DNA of 64,000 bases from Alteromonadaceae bacterium (GCA_013373625.1 JABXHM010000062.1:27977-91976); one strand, 5' to 3'. Shown: positions 41,131 to 51,408, numbered from the stretch's first letter. Made by a program: numbers and translations. The notes: generated by a model from the sequence alone, not told the origin.

Positions 41131-42576
41131 TTGCTGCATGTTATAGCTGTTTTTCTGGGAAGTACGAGAATCTCTGCGTTATTTAGACATTTACTGTTAA
41201 TAATCATCTGGTTGGCACTGTGGCGACTCTCTGTGTTTACGGAGTATGCTCCCCACGCCAGTATTTGGTTTCCGCCAGCCGGTTTTACATTTGCGTGTTT
41301 CCTGATGTTGCGTTGGTATGTAGCGCCGGTAATGCTGGTGGCCTGTTTGCTGTCGACGGTATGGGAAAGTTTCTTGTATAACGACGCTCGCTCGACACTG
41401 GAAGTCATTCAGGCCGGAGCAACATTTGCTTTTATGCATTGCTTTGTATACGGAGTAAGTGCTAACTATTTGCGGTCTTTTGTTGATCGGGTGAGTTACC
41501 AGAGTCTGTATCAGCCGATTATGCGCTTTTTGTTGGTGGCGGCGGTTTCCAGTCTGGTGATGTCTTTTACTGGCGTACTGGTGCTTTACGATGGGATCCA
41601 CCTGCCAACTCTATTAATATCCTGGCTGGGTTGGTGGATTGGCGATATGTCGGGCATATTGGTGTTGGTCCCGGTGTTTATTGGTCTTATTAACCGAATT
41701 TCTCCTCGTCATGGTTTATTGCTCGCATTGCGTTATGAGCCGAGCGGACGAACAGATTATGTGATGTTCTCAGCTAAAATAGCCATAACCAGTGTAATGC
41801 TAGTGGGAATTGCACTGGCTGCATATTATACCGGGTCTGCCGAAGTTGCCTGTTTGGTGTTTTTTATAGCGCTGCCGCAAATGTGGATTGTTCACACCGA
41901 GTCACCAATGCGCGTTGCCGTGAGCGTTGCGATATTCAGTTTTCTTTCGGCGCTGCTGGTCAGCATCCTGCAAATGGGCGAGCAGGCCTATATTTTCCAG
42001 GTGGTCATTAGTGTGGTTGCCAGTGCAGCTTACTTCACCCTGGCGGTGCCGGCACTGGTTGCTCAAAATCAAGCGCTGTATAAAGAGATCAGCACGGATT
42101 TCCTAAGCAAAACCGTTACGCGCCAGCACTTCATAAAACTCGCTGAGCAAAATTTAAAGCATGCCTCCCGATACGACTTTGACACCACATTATTACTCTT
42201 CGATATCGACAATTTTAAGCAGGTAAATGACCAATACGGGCATATGGCAGGCGATGAAGTACTACAAAAATTTGCTCGTCTGGTGAAAAGTAAAATTCGT
42301 GAAAGTGATATCCTCGGCAGATTTGGTGGTGATGAGTTTATGCTGTTGCTGCCGCAAACGACATTGCAAAGCGCTCATAAAGTAGCCGAGTCCATACGCT
42401 GCGGCATGCTTGAGCTTAATCTATCGCACTCAGGTATGAGCGTGTCTTGTAGTGTTGGTGCTGCATCCATGACTGCCGATAGTGGCTTTGATGAGGCTTT
42501 CGAAAAAGCCGACCAGGCTTTACTGAAAGCTAAACGAAGTGGCAGAAACAAGACTGTGCTGCATACCATTGATTAA
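41131..42576 (+). CDS. MASE1-GGDEF diguanylate cyclase
   Basis: 481 residues. About eight helices of the MASE1 sensor domain (WFPPAGFTFACFLMLRW is typical) occupy residues 15-310; the GGDEF domain follows with FGGDEF near residue 394 and RESD (inhibitory site) five residues upstream. Makes cyclic-di-GMP with product inhibition. The start is uncertain: the frame opens with TTG at 41131 without a clear ribosome site, so a later start is possible. Confidence 0.88.
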   Translation: MLHVIAVFLGSTRISALFRHLLLIIIWLALWRLSVFTEYAPHASIWFPPAGFTFACFLMLRWYVAPVMLVACLLSTVWESFLYNDARSTLEVIQAGATFAFMHCFVYGVSANYLRSFVDRVSYQSLYQPIMRFLLVAAVSSLVMSFTGVLVLYDGIHLPTLLISWLGWWIGDMSGILVLVPVFIGLINRISPRHGLLLALRYEPSGRTDYVMFSAKIAITSVMLVGIALAAYYTGSAEVACLVFFIALPQMWIVHTESPMRVAVSVAIFSFLSALLVSILQMGEQAYIFQVVISVVASAAYFTLAVPALVAQNQALYKEISTDFLSKTVTRQHFIKLAEQNLKHASRYDFDTTLLLFDIDNFKQVNDQYGHMAGDEVLQKFARLVKSKIRESDILGRFGGDEFMLLLPQTTLQSAHKVAESIRCGMLELNLSHSGMSVSCSVGAASMTADSGFDEAFEKADQALLKAKRSGRNKTVLHTID

Positions 42577-42660
42577 CGCTTATCCTCAGATTTCTGTCCT
42601 TTATTGATGTGGCTATACTGTTCAGCGCAAAGCGCGCTGCTTTTTGGCTGCGTACTCAAA

Positions 42661-42689
42661 GAAAAAGCCGTTGGCGAAGGCCAACGGCT
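42661..42689 (-). terminator. Terminator of prolyl oligopeptidase gene
   Basis: Perfect 10-bp stem AGCCGTTGGC-GAAG-GCCAACGGCT with TTTTT following on the minus strand. A second looser stem GGCCGGT/ACCGGCC lies at 42719-42744, nearer the stop codon. Confidence 0.8.
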
Positions 42690-42750
42690 AAATTGATATG
42701 AGCGATAAGTACTGCGATGGCCGGTCTGTTTTCTTAACCGGCCTGACAAT

Positions 42751-44919
42751 CTACAGCTCAATACCTGCCAGGTGGAAGAAAAACGCATATTCCTTGGCAC
42801 GCTGCTCGTAGCGCTTAAATCTGCCCGATGCACCGCCGTGGCCTGCTTCCATATCGGTCATGAACAACAGAAGATTATCGTCGGTTTTGTAATCCCGTAA
42901 TTTGGCTACCCATTTCATAGGTTCAAAATACTGTACCTGTGAGTCATGCAGACCAGTGGTGACAAACATGTGAGGATAATCCTGCTTTTTCACCTGATCA
43001 TAAGGTGAGTAAGTCATAATATACTCGTATTCTTCTTTGTTGGCCGGGTTACCCCATTCAGAGTATTCACCGGTTGTAAGCGGGATACTGGCATCACTCA
43101 TGGTGGTCACCACGTCAACAAAAGGCACGTGTGCCGCAATGGCGGTATAGAGGTCGGGTGCCATATTTGCAATCGCGCCCATTAACAGGCCGCCAGCACT
43201 GCCGCCTTCGGCGAATACCCGTTTTGGATCAGCATAACCCTGCTCAATTAACCCTTTGGTGACATCAATAAAGTCAGTGAAGGTGTTGATTTTGTTGCCC
43301 ATTTTCCCATCTTCGTACCACTGGGTGCCGAGCATCTTGCTGCCACGAACGTGGGCGATAGCGACTACAAATCCACGGTCCAGCATAGATAACCAGGACG
43401 AAACAAAGGTCGGATCGATAGTTGAGCCGTAAGAGCCATAGCCATATTGAAATAACGGGTTTGAACCATCTTTGGCAAATAACGATTTACGATAGACCAG
43501 TGAAACCGGGACTTTTTTACCGTCGCGAGCTGTGATCATCAACCGTTCTGACTGGTAGTTAGTGGCATCGAAGTCATCGCCTACCTTGTTTTGCTTTTTC
43601 AGCTCACTCTCCAGCGTATCCAGATTGATATCGAATGTGCTGGGAGGCGTGGTTAACGACGCATAATAAATACGTACAGTATTGGTATCAGTTTGCGTAT
43701 TGCCGGTAAAGCCGGCAGTGTAGATAGGATCTTCGGTAGGAATAGTACGCAGGCTACCGTCTTTTAATGACAAGGCTTCTAAACGCAGATAACCATTTTC
43801 CTTCGCTTCATAAACCACGTAATCACTGAGTAATTCCATGCTACTGATAAAAATATCAGGATTGTGTTTAACGACCTCCTGCCATTTGCTGCGATCCTGG
43901 GTATCGGCGGCACTGACTTTCATTATGCGATAGTTATCGGCCTGCCAGTTAGTCAGTACAAAATAATCATCGCCGTGTTTTTCCACAGAGTACTCATGGC
44001 CTGCTTCTAACGGATAAAACGCCGTTGGTTTTGCATCTGCGCTGTTCGCGTCAATCAGAGTAACGCCGGTTTGCTCCGTATTATCGTGATTAATATATAT
44101 GACTTCTCCATCTTTACTTTTACCCAGTGAGGTGTAAAAGGTAGGGTCGGTTTGTTCATATACCAGTTCATCTTCCGCCTGATCAGTGCCAAGCGTATGG
44201 CGATAAACCTGAGAGCCTAACAGGGTTTGCTTGTCGCGTTTTATGTAATAGAGCGTGGTGTTATCTTTCGCCCAATAAACCTGCCCGTTGGTGTCTGTAA
44301 GGGTGTCATCAAGCATTTCACCCGTTTCGATATTCTTAACATGTAGCGTATACAAACGGCGGCTCACGGTATCAACAGTGTAGGCCAGTAATTTATTATC
44401 AGGGCTGGCTGCATAACTGCCAATGTTAAAATAGCTCTCGCCCTCTGCCATTTTGTTGCCATCGAGCAATACAGCTTCTTCACCATCAAGGCTGGGCTTT
44501 CTGACATAGATAGGATACTCGCCGTCACCTTTATAGTGGGTGACATACCAATACCCATTTTGTTTAACCGGTACCGATGAGTCATCCTTTGGAATTCTCG
44601 CGGTCATTTCGTCATACAGCGCTTCTTGCTGGCTTTCTAACGGCGCCAGCACTTTGTCGGCATAGCTGTTCTCTTTTTGGAGGTGAGTCAGCACGGCTTC
44701 ATCACTGCGACTGTCATCACGCATCCAGTAATAATCATCGACTCGAGTTTCACCATGAGCGGTTAGCTCATAGGGCACTTTTTTGGCGACTGGCGGTGCA
44801 ACAGAAGTGGATAAATTTAATGGCGTTTCTGGTTCAGATTGTTGCTGCGTCATCTTGTCGTCACTGCATGCTGCCAACATAGCAATTGCTATGGATAAGG
44901 GAAGAAGGGTTTTTTTCAT
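42751..44919 (-). CDS. S9A prolyl oligopeptidase/oligopeptidase B lipoprotein
   Basis: 722 residues. Lipobox LAAC with Cys18 predicts a lipoprotein. A seven-blade propeller (about 80-470) precedes the peptidase domain with S574 in GGSAGG, D659 in HDSQV and H694 in GHGG. It cleaves peptides after Pro or basic residues. Sequence such as YYWMRDDSR and TNTFTDF-like blocks favour oligopeptidase B. Periplasmic or surface peptide degradation is likely. Confidence 0.92.
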   Translation of the reverse strand: MKKTLLPLSIAIAMLAACSDDKMTQQQSEPETPLNLSTSVAPPVAKKVPYELTAHGETRVDDYYWMRDDSRSDEAVLTHLQKENSYADKVLAPLESQQEALYDEMTARIPKDDSSVPVKQNGYWYVTHYKGDGEYPIYVRKPSLDGEEAVLLDGNKMAEGESYFNIGSYAASPDNKLLAYTVDTVSRRLYTLHVKNIETGEMLDDTLTDTNGQVYWAKDNTTLYYIKRDKQTLLGSQVYRHTLGTDQAEDELVYEQTDPTFYTSLGKSKDGEVIYINHDNTEQTGVTLIDANSADAKPTAFYPLEAGHEYSVEKHGDDYFVLTNWQADNYRIMKVSAADTQDRSKWQEVVKHNPDIFISSMELLSDYVVYEAKENGYLRLEALSLKDGSLRTIPTEDPIYTAGFTGNTQTDTNTVRIYYASLTTPPSTFDINLDTLESELKKQNKVGDDFDATNYQSERLMITARDGKKVPVSLVYRKSLFAKDGSNPLFQYGYGSYGSTIDPTFVSSWLSMLDRGFVVAIAHVRGSKMLGTQWYEDGKMGNKINTFTDFIDVTKGLIEQGYADPKRVFAEGGSAGGLLMGAIANMAPDLYTAIAAHVPFVDVVTTMSDASIPLTTGEYSEWGNPANKEEYEYIMTYSPYDQVKKQDYPHMFVTTGLHDSQVQYFEPMKWVAKLRDYKTDDNLLLFMTDMEAGHGGASGRFKRYEQRAKEYAFFFHLAGIEL

Positions 44920-45032
44920 GATAAGTCCCTGTAAGAGTTTCCTGTCGGTTGTTAGTATTATGATGTATTAACTTAACAGCGTTAGCACAGGTGGGGAAGC
45001 CCTCTAAAGCTTTTAGTTTCAATAAGGTTTAG

Positions 45033-45377
45033 TCAGGCGACTTGTATCGGGATTATCATATCGTCGTGTTGCTCGCCGTTATTCAGGCCATGCCGTAAAC
45101 GGGCTTTCAGGCAATCTGCCGAACCTGCTATAAATTCCCGGCAGGTTGAAGACCGCTGAGGATAAATACCACATCCTACCTGGCGGCCGATTTCGCCTTG
45201 TAACGCAACACAACGCGGAACCGGCTGATTGGTGCCCTGCATAGCAACAAGATTCGGCGAGATTTTTGTGACGAGTTCTGAAGGCACGCTACCACCGGTA
45301 AACGGATCCGCTTCAGACCAGTAAAAAGAGACCCGAAACGTTGCGCAGCATGCACCACAATCTGTACAAGAAAACAT
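45033..45377 (-). CDS. YkgJ-family cysteine-cluster protein
   Basis: 114 residues, eight or more cysteines including C4-x2-C7-x2-C10-C11 near the start ([10 protein letters not shown]) and later [14 protein letters not shown], the signature of the YkgJ/CxxCxxCC family. Probably binds zinc or an iron-sulfur cluster. Function unknown. It stands alone. Confidence 0.82.
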   Translation of the reverse strand: MFSCTDCGACCATFRVSFYWSEADPFTGGSVPSELVTKISPNLVAMQGTNQPVPRCVALQGEIGRQVGCGIYPQRSSTCREFIAGSADCLKARLRHGLNNGEQHDDMIIPIQVA

Positions 45378-45769
45378 TATCGATATAGCTCCACTCAGTA
45401 CACAAAAAACAGTTTTTTCGCGTGATAAACGTTAGCAATTAAGGGTTACAACGGAGCGGCGCAACAGGTAACGGCGGCGGTGGCGTTGTGCGTCATTATG
45501 TCACTAAATTTAAAATCTTCTTACAAATATAAATCCCACTAAAACAATGGTTTATTATGGTTTCTTGGCGTGCGCCGTTGAAATATTGGTTCAAGACAGT
45601 TGCAAATTAATCACCCGGCTTTTTGGTTGTTAAATCATGGTTATAACGAAGATGAAGACTCTCTGTATGCTTTGATATTCGCACTGGTCTGCGGCGCATA
45701 AAGCCGATATCCTAGCCAGTAAACAACAACAGACGCCTGAAACGTTAATTAAATATAGGAACACGCGCT
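45378..45769. other. Divergent intergenic region
   Basis: Between YkgJ (left) and the CDF exporter (right). AT-rich in its middle; no recognisable gene, repeat or operator. It must hold both promoters. Confidence 0.4.
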
Positions 45770-46690
45770 ATGCACGATCACGGTCACCACCATGATCATA
45801 CCCATAGTCATTCGCACGGCCATCATCATCACCACGATATTGATGAGCAACGAATAAGCTGGGCTTTTTGGTTAAATTTCTGCTTTACCATTATTGAGTT
45901 TATTGGTGGTTGGCTAACCAACAGTGTCGCTATTATGGCTGACGCGGTGCACGATCTGGGAGATTCCCTGTCAATTGGATTGGCGTGGTATCTAAGCAAG
46001 ATTGGTAAGCGTGATGCTACAGAGCAATATTCTTATGGCTTTAAGCGCTTAAGTTTACTTGGTGCATTGATTAACGGCGTTATTCTGATCGTTGGTTCTG
46101 CCTGGGTGTTATTCGAAGCTATCCCGCGCTTGTGGTCCCCCGAAATGCCGGTTACCGAGGGAATGATGGCACTGGCAGTGCTCGGTGTGGCGGTTAATGG
46201 CTTTGCGGCCTTTAAACTTCATGGTGGCGCGACGCTCAATGAAAAAGTGCTTAACTGGCACTTACTGGAAGATATGTTCGGTTGGGTGGCTGTGCTCATT
46301 GTGGCCATAGTACTGCACTTTGTGAATTGGCCGGTGCTGGACCCACTACTGTCGGTTGCCTTTACCTTATTTATTCTCTTTAACGTGGTCAAACACGTGG
46401 TTCACACCGTGAAGCTTTTTTTGCAGGTAAACCCGGATGTTGCCCAGCGAGCGAAAATTCGGCAAGCGTTACTCGACATTGAGCACGTTACAGAACTGCA
46501 TCATATGCATTTTTGGTCATTGGATGGGGCTAGCCATGTACTCACTGCGCATTTGGTGTTAGATCAAACCATTGACGGAGATAAAGCGTGCGAGTTAAAG
46601 CAGTATGTCGCTCAGGCATTAGCGCCGTTTGAGCTGGACCATACTACTATAGAGCTTGAAATGCCCGGCGAGAACTGCCGGGATAATTAA
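45770..46690 (+). CDS. Cation-diffusion-facilitator metal exporter (ZitB/CzcD type)
   Basis: 306 residues. A His-rich N-terminus (about 2-23) is followed by six helices with metal-site motif ADAVHDLGDSL (HxxxD) and a cytoplasmic C-terminal domain with HHMHFWSLDG. Exports Zn(II), perhaps Co(II) or Cd(II), by proton exchange. A GGAACACGC stretch precedes the ATG. Confidence 0.92.
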   Translation: MHDHGHHHDHTHSHSHGHHHHHDIDEQRISWAFWLNFCFTIIEFIGGWLTNSVAIMADAVHDLGDSLSIGLAWYLSKIGKRDATEQYSYGFKRLSLLGALINGVILIVGSAWVLFEAIPRLWSPEMPVTEGMMALAVLGVAVNGFAAFKLHGGATLNEKVLNWHLLEDMFGWVAVLIVAIVLHFVNWPVLDPLLSVAFTLFILFNVVKHVVHTVKLFLQVNPDVAQRAKIRQALLDIEHVTELHHMHFWSLDGASHVLTAHLVLDQTIDGDKACELKQYVAQALAPFELDHTTIELEMPGENCRDN

Positions 46691-46701
46691 TAAAAGTGAG
46701 C

Positions 46702-46727
46702 GGTGGCGTGGTAATTAGCCCGCCACC
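46702..46727. terminator. Hairpin between converging CDF and GH3 genes
   Basis: GGTGGCG at 46702-46708 pairs with CGCCACC at 46721-46727. No T-run on either side, so it is a weak candidate bidirectional terminator. Confidence 0.4.
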
Positions 46728-46751
46728 AACAAAGGCATTTAGCCGCAGCGA

Positions 46752-49259
46752 CTAGCGCGCCGGGCAGTCTGGCAGCTCTTCCATCCGGGTTAGACGAATG
46801 TTGGAAATTCTCACTGCTGCAACCTGGTTACTGCTGAGTGTCAGAGGCGAATACACTTCCTTTAAGTTAACGCCAGCCTGTACAAAACACGCAGTCGGAA
46901 TGATCAAAGTTTGCCATTCATTGCTATTTTGGCTAAAGCTGTTTAGCGACAACTCACCTTTGCAGTCATCGCCACACTCCATGGCAATACTTAAGTCCCC
47001 TGAGTTTTCCTGTTGAAAGTCAAAGGTCAGTGCACTGTCAGCAGATGCAAAGTCGAGCAAGTCTTCCGGGAAGGGAGAGAAAAAGCTAACGGTGTCAGCG
47101 TTATCACCAAACTGAATGTAAAGGGTATCTTCCTGAACCAGTCGGTCAGCGGTGCGCACTGCCAGTGAGCCCACGTTTAAAACATTACTGTTCATGGTTT
47201 TACGGGCATCATTGCTGGTGGCAACCAATTGCCATGGCTGTTGCACACTTTGCTGAAAAATAACATGGTCTGTCATAGCCGGTGTGGTATCGTCCAGCGA
47301 TTCATTCAGTGTCGCCAGTTCAGTTTGATCGGTATAGGTGAGACCGTAGCCGTAGTCAAATAACGGCGTTTTCCCATCGCCTTTATTGACCGGATTTTGA
47401 TATGGTGTTGCAGGCCAACTGAACGATAACCTGCCTTGCATAGGGAAGTTAACGGTGCCGTCTTCTGTGGTGAACAACACATCTGCTACGCCCTGACCTT
47501 CCGAACCGGGTAACCACGCCACCACAAACGCATCTGAGGCATTAATTTCTGGCGTTACCCACATTGGCCGACCAGTAATGAACACAGACACTACCGGTAT
47601 ACCCTGCGCTTTAAGTGATTGCAGCAACGCTAAATCGCGCTTTTCTTCACGCTGATATTCAACGTTGGCAATATCGCCGTTACCTTCAGCGTAGGGTGTT
47701 TCACCAAATACCACAATGGCGGCATCGGGTTTGACGGTATAGCTACCATCGACACTCAATTCAGCGCTGCCACCGGCAGCAGTCACAGCATGTTCGATAC
47801 CGGTGAAAATTGAGGTGGCGCCAGGGAAGTCGCTGTTCTCGTTACCAGTACCCTGCCAGGTAATTGTCCAGCCACCGGATTGCTGTCCGATATTGTGCGC
47901 GGCTTCACCGGCGACCAGTATTTGACTACCTGGATTAAGAGGCAGAATTTGTTGATTATTTTTGAGCATCACTAACGATTTGCGCACGGCTTCGCGCGCT
48001 ACGGCACGATGCTCTGGCGCGCCAATCACAGACTTTTTACCTGACAGACTGCGATTGGCCGGCGACGGCAAGTCAAATAAACCAACACGCAGTTTTACGC
48101 GCAATACACGTCGAACCGCATCGTCAAGACGCGCCAGAGGAATTTCACCACTCTCAACCTGCGCAACCAAATTATGAAAGAGCGGCTTCCAGATTGGTGT
48201 AGGCGCCATGTACACGTCCAGACCAGCTAACAATGCTTGTGGGCAGTCTTCGTTACTACAACCAGGAATTTGACCATGACCGTTCCAGTCGCCTACTACA
48301 AAGCCGTCAAACCCCATTTTATTTTTTAATACATCTGTAAGTAAGTATTTACTTCCGTGTATTTTTTCGCCATGCCAGCTGTTAAATGACGCCATTACAG
48401 ACTGAGAACCGGCATTTAACCCCTCTACATAGCCCTGTGCGTGAATGTCGAACAGCTCTTTTTCGGTCGCCAGATTGTTGCCCTGATCATCGCCTTTATC
48501 GGTTCCGCCATCACCGACGAAGTGTTTAACGGTAGAAATAACGTGCTGGTCATCGATATTGCCGTCGCTGATATCACCTTGTAAACCGCTCACAATAGCA
48601 CGTGCATACTGGCCAACAATTTCCGGGTCTTCTGAGTAGCTTTCATACGTGCGGCCCCAACGGTCGTCACGAACAACTGCAACCGTGGGCGCGAATATCC
48701 AGTCAATACCGGTCGCTCTGACTTCTTTGGCAGTGGCTGTCGCGATCTTTTCAATCAGGGCCGGATCACGCATAGCACCCAGACCAATATTATGAGGAAA
48801 TAACGTTGCACCGATAACATTGTTGTGACCGTGCACCGCATCGGTTCCCCACATGGTAGGAATACTACTGCCATCTACAGAGTCATCAATGGATGCCTGA
48901 TACATTGCTTCAGCCAGGGCTATCCATTCTTCTGGTGTCGCGTGTTTGTTAGCGCCTGGAAAAGAACCACCACCGTTAAGGTATGAACCAAAGCCGTATT
49001 CGCGCATGTCTTCCACCGTTACGTCACGGATTTCAGGTTGCACCAGCTGGGCGACCTTTTGTTTTATGGTCATCTCGCTTAACAGCGCTTCCACTCTTTG
49101 CTCCACCGCTTCACCGTTAGCAATAGGAGACTGAACCTCAGGCCAGAAATCGGGTACAGTTTTCTGGCCTGAGGCAGGTTCATCAGTGCCGTTGCTACAG
49201 GCAGACAGGCCGGCAACACCAAGCGCCAAAGCGGCAAGTGAAAGAGTCAGCGTTTTCAT
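46752..49259 (-). CDS. GH3 beta-glucosidase lipoprotein
   Basis: 835 residues. Lipobox LSAC gives lipidated C21. GH3 N-terminal barrel with KHFVGDGGT and nucleophile D324 in FVVGDWNG, the C-terminal alpha/beta domain, and a further C-terminal carbohydrate-binding-like domain (about 660-830) as in marine ExoP-type glucan hydrolases. It cleaves terminal beta-glucose from oligosaccharides in the periplasm. It diverges from the GH1-symporter-lacI genes, and LacI-type operators lie between. Confidence 0.93.
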   Translation of the reverse strand: MKTLTLSLAALALGVAGLSACSNGTDEPASGQKTVPDFWPEVQSPIANGEAVEQRVEALLSEMTIKQKVAQLVQPEIRDVTVEDMREYGFGSYLNGGGSFPGANKHATPEEWIALAEAMYQASIDDSVDGSSIPTMWGTDAVHGHNNVIGATLFPHNIGLGAMRDPALIEKIATATAKEVRATGIDWIFAPTVAVVRDDRWGRTYESYSEDPEIVGQYARAIVSGLQGDISDGNIDDQHVISTVKHFVGDGGTDKGDDQGNNLATEKELFDIHAQGYVEGLNAGSQSVMASFNSWHGEKIHGSKYLLTDVLKNKMGFDGFVVGDWNGHGQIPGCSNEDCPQALLAGLDVYMAPTPIWKPLFHNLVAQVESGEIPLARLDDAVRRVLRVKLRVGLFDLPSPANRSLSGKKSVIGAPEHRAVAREAVRKSLVMLKNNQQILPLNPGSQILVAGEAAHNIGQQSGGWTITWQGTGNENSDFPGATSIFTGIEHAVTAAGGSAELSVDGSYTVKPDAAIVVFGETPYAEGNGDIANVEYQREEKRDLALLQSLKAQGIPVVSVFITGRPMWVTPEINASDAFVVAWLPGSEGQGVADVLFTTEDGTVNFPMQGRLSFSWPATPYQNPVNKGDGKTPLFDYGYGLTYTDQTELATLNESLDDTTPAMTDHVIFQQSVQQPWQLVATSNDARKTMNSNVLNVGSLAVRTADRLVQEDTLYIQFGDNADTVSFFSPFPEDLLDFASADSALTFDFQQENSGDLSIAMECGDDCKGELSLNSFSQNSNEWQTLIIPTACFVQAGVNLKEVYSPLTLSSNQVAAVRISNIRLTRMEELPDCPAR

Positions 49260-49392
49260 TACTTTTCTCCGGAATATAAATTGGCAATGCTGGGCATCGC
49301 AGTCATTGATCTGCCTGCCAAAGGGCGAATTACTGATGGCCGCAGGTATTTGTTAAAATTTTGTTGTGAAGTATAAAGCCTAATCTTAAAAA

Positions 49393-49406
49393 TGCAAGCG
49401 CTTACA
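49393..49406. promoter_or_regulatory. LacI-type operator 1
   Basis: TGCAAGCGCTTACA, one mismatch from the palindrome TGTAAGCGCTTACA. It lies 134 bp before the GH3 start. Confidence 0.75.
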
Positions 49407-49506
49407 TTTTTATTGCATTATTCTGCCGTTTAATGTCTTTTTATTTGGCTTTTACTATTTTAAAAACCATCTAAAGATGTTTTTTGCGCAATTTTACAAA
49501 ATGAAA

Positions 49507-49520
49507 TGAGTGCGCTTACA
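49507..49520. promoter_or_regulatory. LacI-type operator 2 (weaker)
   Basis: TGAGTGCGCTTACA keeps the right arm GCGCTTACA in full and has 11 of 14 palindrome positions. It lies 114 bp from operator 1. Confidence 0.5.
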
Positions 49521-49707
49521 TTGTGTTGCGGTTTATCGCATATACCTCGTTAAATATGGTTTCCAAGGGCATTTTTAGTGCCGTTTGAATTGATGGAAGT
49601 CGAAGCGGTTTGGGGTGATGGCATATCTCGTTACATTTTCGTACAGATTGTTACAGATATTATCCGCAGAATAGGGCGGTAAATTAATACATAACGAGCC
49701 CTAACAG

Positions 49708-49863
49708 ATGAGATTCTGGATCCTTTTACTGTGTTGCCTTATTGGCTCGATTGGTTGCTATCTCATAGGTTTTAGCCGGGGGATCTTTGTAATAGCAGCA
49801 TTTGGTATCGTGTTTGAACTCGCTTTCTGGTTAGAATTGATCAAGCCTAAATCAAAATCTTAG
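49708..49863 (+). CDS. Small two-helix membrane protein in the GH3-GH1 spacer
   Basis: 51-residue ORF starting MRFWILLLCC and ending KPKSKS. Two hydrophobic helices (about 3-20 and 25-43) separated by SRG, with a basic tail. It is intact and lies between the operators. The ribosome site is weak. Function unknown; it could be a small accessory of the membrane or an accidental ORF. Confidence 0.5.
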   Translation: MRFWILLLCCLIGSIGCYLIGFSRGIFVIAAFGIVFELAFWLELIKPKSKS

Positions 49864-49939
49864 TGACGATTGGCGGCAAATTAATATTAAATAAAAAAAG
49901 TGAGAGTATTTTATAAATGTAAAAAACTTGTATAAAAAA

Positions 49940-49953
49940 TGAAAGCGCTTACA
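49940..49953. promoter_or_regulatory. LacI-type operator 3
   Basis: TGAAAGCGCTTACA, one mismatch from the ideal palindrome, about 100 bp before GH1. A -10-like TATAAA lies just upstream at 49931-49936, so binding would block initiation. Confidence 0.75.
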
Positions 49954-50051
49954 ATTGGGAGGTTTTCCGTTTATCAGGTAATTAGTGATCGTTGCAGAGA
50001 GCCGAAAATCAGCTCTGTAATGCGATCACCCCAATAGTAAGTAATGTGACC

Positions 50052-51389
50052 ATGGCCAATGGGTTTAAACTCAGTAATTTACTCAGCCAACCCGACTTTG
50101 TTGTTGGAGTGGCAACCTCATCTTTTCAAATAGAGGGCGGAGCGGAATTTCGCGAGCCTTGTATATGGGATACTTTTTGCAAAAAGCCAGGCGCTATTAA
50201 AGATGCCTCAGATGGGTTATTCGCCTGCGATCACTACAGTCGATGGCACGAGGACATTGCGCTGGTCGATGAGTTAGGTTTTGACGCATATCGCTTTTCG
50301 GTTTCCTGGCCGCGAATTATGTGTGCTGACGGCTCAATTAATCAGGCCGGATTAGACTTCTATATCTCTATACTCGATGAACTCAAGCGCAGAAATTTAA
50401 AAGCCTTTGTAACCTTATATCACTGGGAGTTACCTCAATATATAGAGGATCAGGGAGGCTGGCTGAATCGTGACACGGCACAGGCTTTTGCTATTTACAC
50501 CGATGTAGTGTCGAGCGCCTTTGGCCAGCGAGTCGATACTTACACTACGTTAAACGAGCCGTTTTGCAGTGCGTACCTTGGCTATGAAACCGGTATTCAT
50601 GCGCCAGGAAAAAAAGGTGCTCAATATGGCAAAAAAGCAGCACATAACCTATTGTTAGCCCATGGCTTGTCTATGCAAGTACTGGCGCGCAATGTACCAA
50701 AAATTCGGCGGGGTATTGTATTAAACTTCACGCCGTTCTATGCCTCATCTGAAGATTCGCAAGCGCAGCATGCTGCTGAGGTGGCTCACGACCATTTTAA
50801 CGACTGGTATTTGCGACCCGTATTGCAGGGTGAATACCCTGAATTACTTAATCGTCTACCGCAAAATGAACGACCAGATATTGAGCCTGGCGACATGCAG
50901 ATTATTGCGCAGCCTTTAGATTACCTTGGGGTTAACTATTATACGCGCTCGTTTGTTGTTAGCGACGAGCAACATGAATTTAAAATTTTACCGCCGCCTG
51001 ACAAGGCACCGGTTACCGCAATGAATTGGGAGATTTTCCCCGATGCGTTGCGTAAGCTTTTGTTGAAGTTGAATAACGATTACAATTTGCCGCCACTTTA
51101 TATTACCGAAAATGGCATGGCCAGTGACGATAAGGTTCATCAGGGTGAAGTTAAAGACGAGCTCAGGGTTGCCTATTTACGCGACCACATGCAGGCGGTA
51201 GCACAGGCTATGGAAGCCGGGGTAGACATTCGTGGCTACTTTGTGTGGAGCCTGCTGGACAATTTTGAGTGGGCCGAGGGTTATCTTAAGCGTTTCGGTA
51301 TTGTTCATGTTGATTTTAACACGCAGCAGCGTTTACCAAAGCAAAGCGCACTGTTACTCAGTACGTGGCTATTGCAGCGTAATAAATAA
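50052..51389 (+). CDS. GH1 beta-glucosidase
   Basis: 445 residues, usual for the family. Acid/base E169 in TLNEP and nucleophile E353 in ITENG, plus the FQIEGG substrate loop. No signal peptide: it hydrolyses imported cellobiose-like disaccharides in the cytoplasm. The ATG at 50052 matches the usual GH1 N-terminus; an in-frame TTG at 49992 would add 20 unlikely residues. First gene of an operon with a GPH symporter and a LacI regulator. Confidence 0.93.
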   Translation: MANGFKLSNLLSQPDFVVGVATSSFQIEGGAEFREPCIWDTFCKKPGAIKDASDGLFACDHYSRWHEDIALVDELGFDAYRFSVSWPRIMCADGSINQAGLDFYISILDELKRRNLKAFVTLYHWELPQYIEDQGGWLNRDTAQAFAIYTDVVSSAFGQRVDTYTTLNEPFCSAYLGYETGIHAPGKKGAQYGKKAAHNLLLAHGLSMQVLARNVPKIRRGIVLNFTPFYASSEDSQAQHAAEVAHDHFNDWYLRPVLQGEYPELLNRLPQNERPDIEPGDMQIIAQPLDYLGVNYYTRSFVVSDEQHEFKILPPPDKAPVTAMNWEIFPDALRKLLLKLNNDYNLPPLYITENGMASDDKVHQGEVKDELRVAYLRDHMQAVAQAMEAGVDIRGYFVWSLLDNFEWAEGYLKRFGIVHVDFNTQQRLPKQSALLLSTWLLQRNK

Positions 51390-51408
51390 CACTAGGTAAA
51401 CCAGGCAT

